The notes beneath the pieces are model-generated. The model had not been told where the DNA came from. It did not search any database and saw only the letters and a program-made list of their open reading frames with translations. Source: Dromiciops gliroides (Eukaryota > Chordata > Mammalia > Microbiotheria > Microbiotheriidae). From it: DNA of 64,000 nucleotides. Shown here one piece after another: positions 44,716 through 55,616 of the stretch (the stretch's first letter is position 1; every line of letters starts with the position of its first letter). The stretch spans positions 645,524,660 to 645,588,659 of the forward strand of contig NC_057863.1 in the NCBI RefSeq assembly GCF_019393635.1, read 5' to 3'. The translations under genes were made by a program, and so were the position numbers.

Positions 44716-44861
44716 GATTTTTTTTGGTGAGACAGTTGGGGTTAAGTAACTTGCCCAGGGTCACACAGTTACCAAGTGTCAAGTGTCTGAGGCTAGATTT
44801 GAACTCAGGTCCTCCTGAATCCAGGACCGGTGCTGTATCCACTGTGCCACGTAGCTGCCCC
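44716..44861 (-). mobile_element. WSINE1-type SINE
   Basis: Duplications CAAGGGATGATTTT / CAAGGGAAGATTTT. Confidence 0.92.
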
Positions 44862-44924
44862 AAGGGAAGATTTTTTGAAGATGGGGAAGATTAATAATGT
44901 TTTTAGTCAGTAAAGAAAGGAAAT

Positions 44925-45175
44925 GAACAAACATTTATTAAGCACCCACTATGTATCAGGCACTGAGCTTTACAAATATTACCTCATTTGGTCCAATTTG
45001 GAGGTAGGTGCTATTATTATCTGCATTTTATAATCAAGTAAACTGACGAAGACAGAAATTTAAAATGACTTGCCTAGGATCATACAGCTAGTAAGCATCT
45101 GAGGCTGAATTTGAACTCAGGTCTTCCTGAGTCTAGGCCCATTGCTCTATTGACTGCACCACCTAGCTGTCCCAG
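44925..45175 (-). mobile_element. MIR-type SINE, near full length
   Basis: Antisense, from the 3' end (ACAAACATTTATTAAGCACC) to the tRNA-like head (CACCACCTAGCTGTCCC). Confidence 0.8.
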
Positions 45176-45827
45176 GAAAGTACTAAGCTAAAAGGTTGGA
45201 TGGAGGGGACCCCGTGGGAGGCTTGAAGAGGAATGAAAAGATTTGGAAGAGTCACTTGATAGAATTAGCTAGGGAGGAATTAAAGGAGCACCCAGTTGAG
45301 ATGATGTAATTTCACTTTGTAGTGGATCCAGTCAACATAGATTTGTAATCTTCTCTGGCTTTGTTCAGGAGCATAGTGGGAGTAATCCAAGGCTGAGGCT
45401 TGACAGGTTAAGTTTGGTGATATGATAAGCCAGGGACTCAAGAGAATAGGAAAGTGGAGAGTTGAACTGGTTCATCATGAGATCAAGATGGGGAAGAGAG
45501 GAGAATATAATAGTGCAGGGGTGATGGCCTGAGAAAGAGCTGAAGGGTCAAAGGATTGTAGGTCATTCTTAGGACAAAGGGCAGGGTTCAGCACTGGGAA
45601 GCAAAGGGAGAGGTGGAGCTACAAATGATTGTGGTCAGAGAAGGGAACTTCAGAGTTCATGAAAAAGGAAATGTGGTGCATTTGTGGGTGATGGCAAGAT
45701 CTAGAATGTGACCAAAATCTAGGGTGTGACAGAGGTTGGGTGGAAAAGTAGGTCATGCAAAATGAGTAAGCTGAGGAACTGTGAGGTCAGGATAGCAACA
45801 TCAATATATATTGAAATCCCGTAGTGT

Positions 45828-46492
45828 CCGCACCCCAGAGATCAAAGAAAGGGAAAAGGACCTAATGCATAAACATTTTATGGCAGTTTTTGTGGTGGCA
45901 AAGAATTGGAAATATAGCGAATGCCCATCAACTGGGGAATGGCTAACTGAATAAATTGTGCTATATGATTGTAATGGAATACTATTGTGCAGTAAGAATG
46001 ATGAGCAGGATGGTTTAAGGGAAAACCCCGACAACCTAGAAAGACTTGCATGAATTGATGCAAAGTGAAGTGAGCAGAACCAGAACACTCTATACAGTAA
46101 CAGCAACATCGTATGATGATCAACTGTGAAAAATTTAGTTATTCTCAGCAACACAATGATCCCAAGACAATTCTGACAGATTTACTATGAAAAATGCTAT
46201 CCATCTCCAGGGAAAGAAATGATGGAGTTTCAGTGCTGATCAAAGCATATTTTTTAAACTTTATTTTCATTGGGGTTTTTTTGGCCTGTGTTTTCTCTTA
46301 CAACATGGATAATGTAGAAATACGTTTTGCATGACTGCACATGTATAATCTATATCAAATCGCTTGCCTTCTCAATGAATGGAGAGGGAGGGAAGGAGAG
46401 AATTTAAAACTCAAAAATTTAAAAAAGTTAAAATTGTTTTTACATGTAATTGGAAAATATATGAATATTTAAAAATTAAAAATAAATCCTTT
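45828..46492 (+). mobile_element. L1 3' end
   Basis: AAAGAATTGGAAATATAGCG, GCCCATCAACTGGGGAATGG, GTGAAGTGAGCAGAACCAGA, ending TTACATGTAATTGGAAAA and an AATAAA tail. Confidence 0.85.
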
Positions 46493-46524
46493 AGGGGTTG
46501 GAGAAGAGAGAAAGACTGTGAGCC

Positions 46525-46840
46525 AGGGACTGATTGTTGTTGTTTGTCCTTCATTCCCGAAGAGGTCCATGACATTGGGGTGATGTCATGATTTGCAGTG
46601 AATTGGATTTAAGTGAGGCAGGGCTGTGCAACCTCACTCTCTCTTCCAGGGCCATCTGGGTCCAGTGGCAAGATATATATCAGGACGACTGGAGATAGTC
46701 CTAGATGTTTAAGGCAATTGGGGTTAAGTGACTTGCTCAAGGTCACATAGCTAGTAAGTGTCTCAGTTGAGAGTTGAACTCAGATCCTCCCAACTTCAGG
46801 GCCAGTGCTCTATCTACTGAGCCACCGAGCTGCCCAATCC
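46525..46840. mobile_element. Marsupial SINE composite
   Basis: A marsupial repeat starting TTGTTGTTTGTCCTTCATTC and containing GGGCCATCTGGGTCCAGTGG, followed by an antisense WSINE1-like segment (46712-46838). Confidence 0.6.
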
Positions 46841-47282
46841 AGGGAGTGTACTAAGTGAAGAAAGGAGGGGGATGTTTTGGAGATCTGTAGCAATCAGCTA
46901 CCAGAATTTTGATTAGATAATATTGAGTGAGAGGAGAGATTACTGAGTGATGGTTTGAAAGACATGAAGTCGAAATGAGGGGCAAAGAGTGTATTCCAAG
47001 TGCTCCATCTTGGCCAGTGAGTCAGGGAGAACAAGTAAAAGTGTAACCAATTCTAGAAATGGTGGCCAAGGAAGCTAAGTCATCAGGGGTGAGCCAGATC
47101 TTGGTGAGAGCCAGAAAATGGAACAAGCAGGAAAAGAAAAGATTTTAGATAGAAGCAAGTTTGTTACTTATGGAGCAGGCATTCCAGAGAGCACAGTGGA
47201 AGGAGTGGGGAAGGGTGTCATTGGTGGGCTTGAGAGTAAAGATGACATGACATTTATATAGCATTGTGAGGTTTGCAGAGTT

Positions 47283-47314
47283 TTATATATATATACGTAT
47301 ATATATTTATATAC

Positions 47315-47352
<38 letters not shown>
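47283..47352. repeat. (TA)n microsatellite
   Basis: TA run with two ACGTAT interruptions. Confidence 0.96.
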
Positions 47353-47354
<2 letters not shown>

Positions 47355-47659
47355 CATTTGAGACTCACATTAATCTTATTACCCTGGTTTTACAGATGAA
47401 ATTGAGGCTCAGCAATGTTAAATGAATTACTCAGGGTGATTTAGCTGGTGAGTGTCAGGCAGATTCTGAAATTGGGTCTTTCTGACCAGAAATCCAGCTC
47501 GTACACTATGCTGTCTCTGGCAACCAGGTAAAATGAAAGCCTTGAGATGGTACCAGAGGAAGATCATAGGGTGTTTAGTGCAGAGAAGTGAAGACTTAAT
47601 GGGGACATGATAATTGTCTTCAAATGTCTGAATGCCTGTCTTATGGAATAAACATTTTT

Positions 47660-47812
47660 CCTTCTTTCTTTCTTTTCTTTTTTTTTTTTTTTGGCAGGGC
47701 AATGAGGGTTAAGTGACTTGCCCAGGGTCACACAGCTAATAAGTGTCAAGTGTCTGAGGTCAGATTTGAACTCAGGTCCTCCTGAATCCAGGGCCGGTGC
47801 TATCTTATCCTT
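47660..47812 (-). mobile_element. WSINE1-type SINE, 5' truncated
   Basis: Antisense, long T tail, breaks off inside the A-box region. Confidence 0.88.
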
Positions 47813-48149
47813 CTTAACATACCTTTTGAATCAATTGCCCAACACTTGTATAGTTCTGTTACCTCCAGGACAGATCGACTTTGTATAGACTAACTTGGTT
47901 CAATCCAGCTGTTTGGAGATGATCTTTGTTTTCTTTAGGGTAGGGCCATTTCAATTTACCCTATGATAAGCAATCCGGGATTGTGATGTTAGCTGGACAG
48001 CCTATACGGTTCATGAGCAGAACACGTGAGAGACAGAGAACACGGACATCAGGGTAGGGCAGAAATTGAACAGGAAATTGTAAAGTTGTCTTAGTGTCTT
48101 CAAACTTAGAAATAATCTTTTTCAGTACTAGTATTGTGGCAGCATTGTT

Positions 48150-49820
48150 ATCTCTTCTCCTTTCTGGCATCCTCACTCTTCAGTCTTTAATTTCTCCCTG
48201 AGAAAGCTGTCTGTACCAGCTGGCTGCTGCTTCTTCATCTCTTCTCCCTTGGTTCTAAACCCTCTGCAATCTGCCTTCTGACCTCATCAATCAATGAAGC
48301 CGCTCTTCCCAAAGTTCCCGATGATCTAATGTTATTGATTGCCCTCAATCCTCATCCCCCTTGACCTTTCTGCAGTCTGTCAAGCCTCCTTCTCTCCTGG
48401 ATACTATCCCCTCTGTAGGTTTTCACGACACTCTTCTCTCCTGGTTCTCCCCTTTCCGTGTGACTGTTTCTTTTGCTGAATCTTCATCCAAGTCACACCT
48501 GTGAACTGTAGATATCTCCCCTGAGTCATTTTTGCTTCTACACTATTTTGCTTGGTGATCTTATCAGCATATCATTTCTATGCAGATGTATCCCAAGATT
48601 TTCTCCTGACCTCCAGTCTACCATCTCCAGCTGCCTTTTGAACACCCTGAACTGAATGTCCTATGGACATTTCAAACTCAACACGTCCAAAACACAACTT
48701 AGATTGCCCTTCAAGATCTCCCCTCTTCCTAACTCCCTTACTACCATCAAGGGCAATAGTATTTTCCCAGTTCCTCAGTCTCAAAACCCAGGATGAATCT
48801 TGGACTCCTTACTCTCTCTCATCCCACCCCCCACCCCATCCCAAGAAGTTGCAACATCTCTTGACTATGCCTCTCTCTTCAATTTGGCCACCCCCCTTGC
48901 ACAGATTCTCATCATCTCCCATCTGGACTATTCCAAGAGGCTGCTAGTTGGTCTTTGTGCCACAAGTCTCTCCCCATTTCAGTCTTTTCTGCACTCACCT
49001 GTCAAATTTGGTCTTGCCAGAACCACCACGGTTAATTTTCTATTTTTTGTTTCTAAGTCATTTTTCAGTTGTGCTCAACCCTCTGTGACACCATTTAGGG
49101 GTTGGTAGGAAGAGCTACCGGAGTGGTTTGCCATTTTCTTCTCCACCTCATTTTACAGACGAGGAAACTGAGGCAAACAGGGTTAAGTGATTTACCCAGC
49201 TAGTCATCCAGCTAGTGTCTGAAGCCAAATTTGAACTCATGAACATGAATCTCCCTGATTCCAAGCCCAGTGCTCTAACCTAGTTGTCCTATAGTGCAGG
49301 TCTGATCACGTCCCCCACCTCCCCACTGATCCAGTGTCAGTGATTCCTCCTCAATTCCTGGATCAAATAGAAAATTCGCCCTTCAGTATCTGCCCCTTAC
49401 TACCTTTCCAGTTTTTTTACACCTTATTCTCCCTCAGGTACCATTCAGTTCAACAAGTGGTCTCCTTGCTCCTGCTCTCACATGACACAAGATTTCTCGC
49501 ATCTTCTCTGACTTCCTCATGCCTGTGATTCTCTCCCTCCTCCACACTACTATTATGGACCTCCCTGACTTCCTTCATGATCCAGCTCAAACCGTCCCTT
49601 CTGTAGGGGCCTTTCCCAGCACTTCGCTGCTACTGTCTTCCCTTTGATGCGTATTGCTGTATACTTCTTGGTTGCACATAGTCATTTGCCTGCTGTCTCA
49701 TTTAAATGAGAGCTCCATTTTGGCTTGTTTTTGCCTTTCTTTATACACATGGCCCTTTGCATAGTGCCTGGAACATATTAAGTGCTTAATAAATGCTTGT
49801 TGACTGAATGATTCCATAGC
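48150..49820 (+). mobile_element. L2 LINE, long sense copy split by MAR1
   Basis: ORF2-derived segment with CATTTCAAACTCAACACGTC, TCATCTCCCATCTGGACTAT, then the 3' end AAATGCTTGTTGACTGAATG. About 1.4 kb of L2; decayed. Confidence 0.8.
49040..49290 (-). mobile_element. MAR1 SINE
   Basis: Antisense MAR1 inside the L2 (AGTTGTGCTCAACCCTCTGT, CCGGAGTGGTTTGCCATTTT). Confidence 0.82.
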
Positions 49821-49849
49821 TGTTGGGCCTAGAACACAAGTCTCTGAAG

Positions 49850-50075
49850 AATTAAAAATGAACATGCCACACAGAGGAGGCTGTGGCCCATAAAAAATAA
49901 CAAGAACAGGAACTCCACTGGTTTCCTTTGGCTGCTGAAAGACATCTGGGTAGGCCTTCTCTGCCAGCTGGGTGGATCTCCTGTCAGGATTTTGTGGGAG
50001 GACATGGGTCAGGGTTGCACGGGATGGGCATACTTCAATTTGCATCACTGGAGGGAGTTAACAGGTCAGCCCATA
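49850..50075 (+). mobile_element. RTE LINE 3' fragment
   Basis: Encodes GRTWVRVARDGHT-like sequence, matching the RTE C terminus seen at 42580. Confidence 0.55.
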
Positions 50076-50084
50076 AACATTTAA

Positions 50085-50250
50085 AAAATTTTTTTTGGGG
50101 GGGGCAATGAGGGTCAAGTGACTTGCCCAGGGTCACACAGCTAGTAAATGTCAAGTGTCAAAGGCTGGATTTGAACTCAGGTCCTCCTGAATCCAGGGCC
50201 AGTGCTTTATCCACTGTGCCACCTAGCTACCCGGGCCCCCCCCCCCCGGG
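50085..50250 (-). mobile_element. WSINE1-type SINE
   Basis: Duplications CCCATAAACATTT; G- and C-runs at both ends. Confidence 0.9.
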
Positions 50251-50454
50251 CCCATAAACATTTATTAAGCATCTACTAAGTGGTAGGCACTGTGCTGAGA
50301 TCCATGAGAGTAGTAGATTTTGAGTCACATGTGAGAGGGATCCAACTGGTACTTTCTAGCCCTAAAAGGCAGAATGAGGAGCCACCATTGGAAGTTGCTA
50401 AGAGATAGATTGAGAATGAACGTCAAGAAAAGCTCCCTAAAAATAGGAGCTGCC

Positions 50455-50690
50455 TAGGACTAGAAGGGACTCCTTCAAGAGGGCATAGGATCACTGATTT
50501 CAAATCAAAAGGGACTTCAGAGGTATAGTCCACCCCCTCATTTTATAGATGAGAAAACTGAGGTTTAACTTAGAGAGGTCATAGGACTTTCCCAAGGTCA
50601 CTAGGCTAGTAAGTGACATAGATGAGAATTTGAACTTGGGTCTTCTTGACTCCAAGGTTTGCAGTTTATCCAGTGGATTTCAAGAGAAGA
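50455..50690 (-). mobile_element. MIR-like SINE
   Basis: AGATGAGAAAACTGAGGTTT and TTCCCAAGGTCACTAGGCTA, diverged. Confidence 0.6.
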
Positions 50691-51154
50691 ATGAATGACT
50701 CCCTCTTGGAGAGGGAGTAGACTGATTCTTGGTCAGGCATAAGTTGGCCTCATGTCTGCTGAGCTTCCCTCCCAGCGCTGAGATTCTAAGCTTCTGTTGC
50801 ATCGAAGGTGTTGGTGGGAGAAGTTCTGGCTCCTAACAAGCCCCACACTTAAGCTCCGTCAAGCTGAACTACTGTTCAAGGGATTCTTGTATTGATGGCC
50901 TCAATTTGAGAGGACAGTGCTGGGCCACCCTCTGGTGGTCATATATGGGGATTACACAGCCTATTCCCCATGTAGATGCCCAGTTCTGAGTTCCCTCCGA
51001 TTTCCCAGCAGGGTCTCCTCAAAAAGGGGACCAGGATGGTGAGGAGTTTCAAAGCCATTTTATTTAAGGAAGGAATTAAAGAACATTGGGGCAGGGTAGC
51101 ACTTAAGCCTAGAGAAGAAATTCTTGCTTTCAGATAAAGTGAAGAGCTATAGAT

Positions 51155-51318
51155 TTTATTTATTTAGCGAGGGGCAATGGGGGTTGAGTGACTTGCTCAG
51201 GGTCACACAGCTAGTAAGTGTTAAGTGTCTGAGGCCGGATTTGAACTCAGGTCCTCCTGACTCCAGGGCCGGTGCTCTATCCACTGCGCCACCTAGCTGC
51301 CTTTTTTTTTCTTTTTTT
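51155..51318 (-). mobile_element. WSINE1-type SINE
   Basis: Duplications AGAGCTATAGATTTT on both sides. Confidence 0.93.
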
Positions 51319-51478
51319 AAATTAGAGCTATAGATTTTTAAAGGCAGAGGTGAGGAGGGAAAATGTCCTAGGCATAGACATACCAGAGAAGAAGTCTGGA
51401 GGTGAGTATATATGAAGCACAGCAAATCATTTCATTAGGCTTCAGCATGCACAAAGGGAAGTGATGTCTAATAGACTT

Positions 51479-51630
51479 TTTTTTTTTTTTTTTGGTGAGG
51501 CAATTGGGGTTAAGTGACTTGCCTAGGGTCACACAGCTAGTAATTGTTAAGTGTCTGAGGCCGCATTCGAACTCGGGTCCTCCTGAATCCAGGGCCGGTG
51601 CTCTATCCACTGCACCACCTAGCTGCCCCT
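51479..51630 (-). mobile_element. WSINE1-type SINE
   Basis: Duplications TCTAATAGACTTT / TCTAATAAATTTT. Confidence 0.92.
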
Positions 51631-51759
51631 CTAATAAATTTTCTATTTAATTCTAGAGGCAATAGGAAGGTATAATAGCATCTTGACCTACTCTTTAAGA
51701 TTGGAAAGGGGAGAGACTCAAGGAAACTTGCAACTGTGCAAGCAAGAGGTCATGAAGGC

Positions 51760-51942
51760 CTGGATTGTGGCTCTGTGCTATAGTGAATAGAGTGCAGGCT
51801 TTGGAGATGGAGACCTGTGTTCAAATTCTGACTTTAATACTTACCAGCTATGTGACCTTGAACACATCACAAGCCTCTGTTTCTTCATAGGGTTGGACTA
51901 AGTTGGCCTCTAAGATCCCTTCCACCTGTAAAGATATTGGTT
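51760..51942 (+). mobile_element. MIR-like SINE
   Basis: Sense MIR with CCAGCTATGTGACCTTGAAC; the next SINE is inserted at its 3' end. Confidence 0.6.
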
Positions 51943-52082
51943 AGGGGGCAGCTAGGTGGCACAGTGGATAAAACACCAGCCCTGGATTCAGGAAGACCCG
52001 AGTTCAAGTCCAGCTTCAGACACTTGACACTACCTGTGTGACCCTGGGCAAGTCACTTAACCCTCATTGCCCCCCCCCCCAA
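51943..52082 (+). mobile_element. WSINE1-type SINE
   Basis: Duplications AAAGATATTG(G/T)TTA; C-run in place of a clean A tail. Confidence 0.92.
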
Positions 52083-52089
52083 AGATATT

Positions 52090-53225
52090 GTTTAGACTTC
52101 ACTGTTAACTTTGGAGAGATAAGCATCAGTTGGGTGATGGGGTCTGAAGCCATATTTGCGAAGGGTTGAGAAGTGAAGGAGAAGAGAGTAAGGGGAGACT
52201 GAGAGGAGACAACTTTAGAGAAGAGATATATAGAATGACATACATACATACACACTCATACAGGGGAGACTTGGTTGTATTTCTAGACAGGAGGGAAGGA
52301 CTATAAGACAAGGAGGGGAGTAAGGGAGGTGGAAAAAGAAGGTTGGGGAGAGGGAGGAGGAAATGGCAAGAGGAAGCAAAAGGAGGAGAGAGGGGGAATA
52401 AGGAGAGGATGATTGTGGGGCGCAATTTGTTGGACATGAGAGGCTGGGATCAAGAATACAAGGTTTGTCTTAATGAGAAGGGTCACCTCCCCCCTTTTCA
52501 TCAGAGATTTCATCAGGAGGTTTGCCCCAGGCTTTGCTCTATCCCAATTTCTCCTTGGGGGGGTGGTGGCATTAGATAAAGTCTGAGTTCTACCAACACA
52601 GGAGACGACAGACAATGGAATGGCCCTGCCACCCTGTGGGCAGAAACAAGACTGCAGGCAGAATCAAGGCTGCTTTTTGGAGCATGAGGGTCCAGCTCCC
52701 ATCATGCCTCCTCCTTTGCCCCCTTAGATCTCTAAGCTTTTGGACTGAGTCTAATCTCTTTAAGCATTTAAAGCTGTTGGTGGTGGTGAGGGGAAACCAT
52801 GTATTTCTGCATTCCCAATATCTTCTGATGCAGATCTTTTGACTTAACTCTATATCTGCATCTAGCTTCCCAATACCTACTGGACATGACTGGGGGAGCA
52901 AGGACTGAGTTGTTTTTGGTGAGGGATTTAACAGGGTTGTGGTGAGGACCAAAGGAAATGATGTATTTAATGTGGCAGCTATGATATAGAATAATGATTT
53001 TTTGTTGTTGTCTTTCCAGTCAATCTGAGAATTTAATTCATGTAGGGAACTCTTGGTGTGGAAATTCCCCTCACCAAACACAACTCATGTCTTTACTTGT
53101 CTCAGGCACCGAGAAGTGACTTGCCTACTGTGTGTGTAAGAAATGGGACTTGAAATGGTGTCTTCCTAGTTCTGAGTTGGGGTTTCTGTTTTCTACAACC
53201 ACAATACCCCAGGGAAGACCACCTT
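52090..53225. other. No gene seen
   Basis: A purine-rich patch at 52270-52420; otherwise unassigned. Confidence 0.5.
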
Positions 53226-53229
53226 GTTA

Positions 53230-53520
53230 AGGAATTCGAGTTACAGGCAGCCCAGAAGGTAATGGAGAGGAATATAGTAAAACACAGCAGGCAGAAGCCT
53301 GTTACATGTTACAAAGGAGGAACTTCTGTGTCCATGATGAGGAGAAAAGATGGAACTGACCAGTCACCTGGGGGATGACAAATGGACAGCAAGGTCAAAT
53401 AAACTGGAAGGAGGCTCCCACTATGTTGGGAATGGCCCCAGTGGAGGATCTTTGGGAGGACATGGAGGAGAGTGGAAGGCCAAGGAGGCAAGTATGGGTT
53501 GGGATCCCCCCCAAGAAGCC
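53230..53520 (+). mobile_element. RTE LINE 3' fragment
   Basis: Encodes ELQAAQKVMERNIVKHSR and later a GRTW motif, in RTE C-terminal order. Confidence 0.6.
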
Positions 53521-53534
53521 TCTTTTGTTTCTTG

Positions 53535-53880
53535 TAGTCTGAAATACTACAGGTGTTTGGTCCTTCATCACCTGGCTCCAACATCACTTTCCATCATCTT
53601 AAGACAAGATCTTTCCTCTCCCACCTCCACCTTTGCATAGGCTGTCCCCTAAGCCTAAAACTTCTCCGTATTCCTAACTTGCTTCAAAACTGAGCTCAGG
53701 TGCCACCTCTTTTATGAGGCCTTTCCTGATCCCCCAAATGGCTTTATATGTATCGTATTAATTCATTTGTGCATAACTTTGTTCTCTAGCCTAAGTTCCC
53801 TGAGAAGAGGGTTAGTTTTGTTTCTTATCCTCGGTGCCTGGCAGATGGTGGGCGCCAAGTAAAAGCTGTTTCCTGTGTCC
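53535..53880 (+). mobile_element. L2 3' end
   Basis: CACCTCTTTTATGAGGCCTT and TCGGTGCCTGGCAGATGGTG in L2 3' order. Confidence 0.65.
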
Positions 53881-55049
53881 TGAGAAGATCGCCACCTCTT
53901 TTGCTCTCCGGAGAGATCCTTAAAAACTTCCACTGTAGGGGGAAACCCCCACCCTCTAGTCCTGATCTCAGATTTGCTGCTTGTCTTCCTAGATTGGGCA
54001 GAAATATGAATCCCCAGCCCCACTCCCTGGATCCTAGCAGCCCAGCCTTGCTGAAGAGCTGTTTCGTAGAGGACCAGACCAATGGAGGAAACACTCCTAT
54101 TAAAGAAATTAGGCACCAAATACTATCGTTTTCCAAAATTAGACCAGGCTTAAACAAAGCCAAGCAGAAGGTATGAGTGGAATCACTTGGGCCTGTCCCA
54201 GTAAAGCGCCTGGCTTTCAGGAAAGCTCGATATCCTCTGTTCCAGTTGTGGGTGGGTGGAACAGCAAAAATGGGGAGTGTGGAGGGAGGCAACCACATTT
54301 TTTTTATGCTTAGACCAGAACAGTTGGTTCCAGGGCTTATCAGCTCACCCCCATGGGCAGCCCGGAAATTGCTTTGGTCCAAGGAGAAGGGGCAGAGGGT
54401 GGAGGTGTGTTTTCCGGTCAAGATAGACCATCTTCCCTCCTGCATGAAGCCTCAGAGGGAACATCTGATAGCCTATTAGGGTGAGTCTTCAAAGGGCAAA
54501 AAGGTCCTGTTGATTCTAGAACAGGTGGCCAACATTTCTCTGGTCCCTCTTGCCTTTGTTATTTGCAGTTTATCCTGTACCTATCTTGTCTGTACATAGG
54601 TCACACCTCCATCATCAGACCATTTTCTGTCATTCTTTGTACCCCTCAGTGCTCAGCACGTCTGGTACCTAGCAGACACGCAAGCCTTCGAGGTCAATGG
54701 TGAGCTTAGCACCTTGGGTCCTTGCACTGGTGTCCAAACAAAGCCCTAGGCAGCACCATAGTGCAGATGCGCATATTTACCTGCTCCCTCTCAGGCACAT
54801 CAAGGATACGTGCTCCATCAGGGCTCTTGGTAGTATAGGCACATGTCCCAAAATACACTGGACAGGATGGAGTCTTTCTGATGGTGGACTGCCCCAGACC
54901 CACAGAACCCTCCCCCCTCCCCCTGATCTGTCACCGGAAATTGACAGTAACAAGAATTCCTGGACCCCAAGTAGAAAGGTCCTGCAGTAACTGGGCTCCT
55001 GGGTGGGGGTAGTGGCAGCCCCAGGCAGCTTGCAACTTTCTCTTGTTGT
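53881..55049. other. Intergenic, mostly unassigned
   Basis: L2-like tail at 54540-54690; the remainder shows nothing I can name. Confidence 0.5.
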
Positions 55050-55072
55050 GGTTTAATTTTTTACAAGATTCA

Positions 55073-55078
55073 TTTATT
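55073..55078 (-). promoter_or_regulatory. ARHGAP35: ARHGAP35 distal poly(A) signal
   Basis: AATAAA on the minus strand, followed by GAATCTTGTAAAAAATTAAA and a GT-rich segment; the likely main 3' end is near 55050. Confidence 0.6.
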
Positions 55079-55608
55079 AACTATGATACATGTCACATAA
55101 GGCCTGTTCAGTTTTTACACCATTCCCATTGAGACAAGTACAATACTTTGTAGCAAATACATGATTTCAAAACAAAACAAAAAAACCAGAACTGGAAAAA
55201 AAATACCTCAGCGGGAGATGTTTCAGTTGCAGAGCATTTATAACCGACCATGCACTAATTGCTTTTCAGGTCTGGAAAAAACCCAACATGGTGTAAAAAA
55301 TCTCTTTGGGGATAGGGAGCAGCAAACGTTCCTAACACCACTAACTAAGGGTTGTACTGGGTAACATCCCTAACAATACAAAGAAATAACTGGGATACTT
55401 TTCTTTACATACAGTTCTCCATGTTTGCTGAGACACTGAATTCTGGGCACACGGCTGGACTAACATTTAATACCATTTAGTACGCTGCAGTTTTCTTGTG
55501 AAAACTCAAAATGTGTTAATTCGACACATATAAAGATCATTTAACATGTGAAAAATACTAGTACCAGAAAAATAAAGTCGGCGGCAGAACTATTCCAAAG
55601 GTTCAAAC

Positions 55609-55616
55609 AAGTTTTA
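55609..55616 (-). promoter_or_regulatory. ARHGAP35: ARHGAP35 possible proximal poly(A) signal
   Basis: GGGAATAAAACTTG context on the minus strand (AATAAA near 55616-55609), about 540 bases before the distal signal. Confidence 0.4.

Larger units (their letters stand above)
45180..47230 (-). mobile_element. L2-like antisense fragments flanking L1 and SINE
   Basis: 45180-45800 and 46850-47230 look like antisense L2 body sequence, interrupted by an L1 and a SINE composite. The assignment rests on composition and order. Confidence 0.45.

Noticed and set aside
48800-49108. A plus-strand frame with LDYASLFNLATPLAQILI
   Set aside because: Part of a decayed L2 reverse transcriptase, not a host gene.
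54706-54903. A minus-strand frame of 65 codons (VYFGTCAYTTKSPDGARI and neighbours) with protein-like composition
   Set aside because: No family recognised on either strand and no splice or start context. Possibly a retrocopy trace, but I cannot support it.
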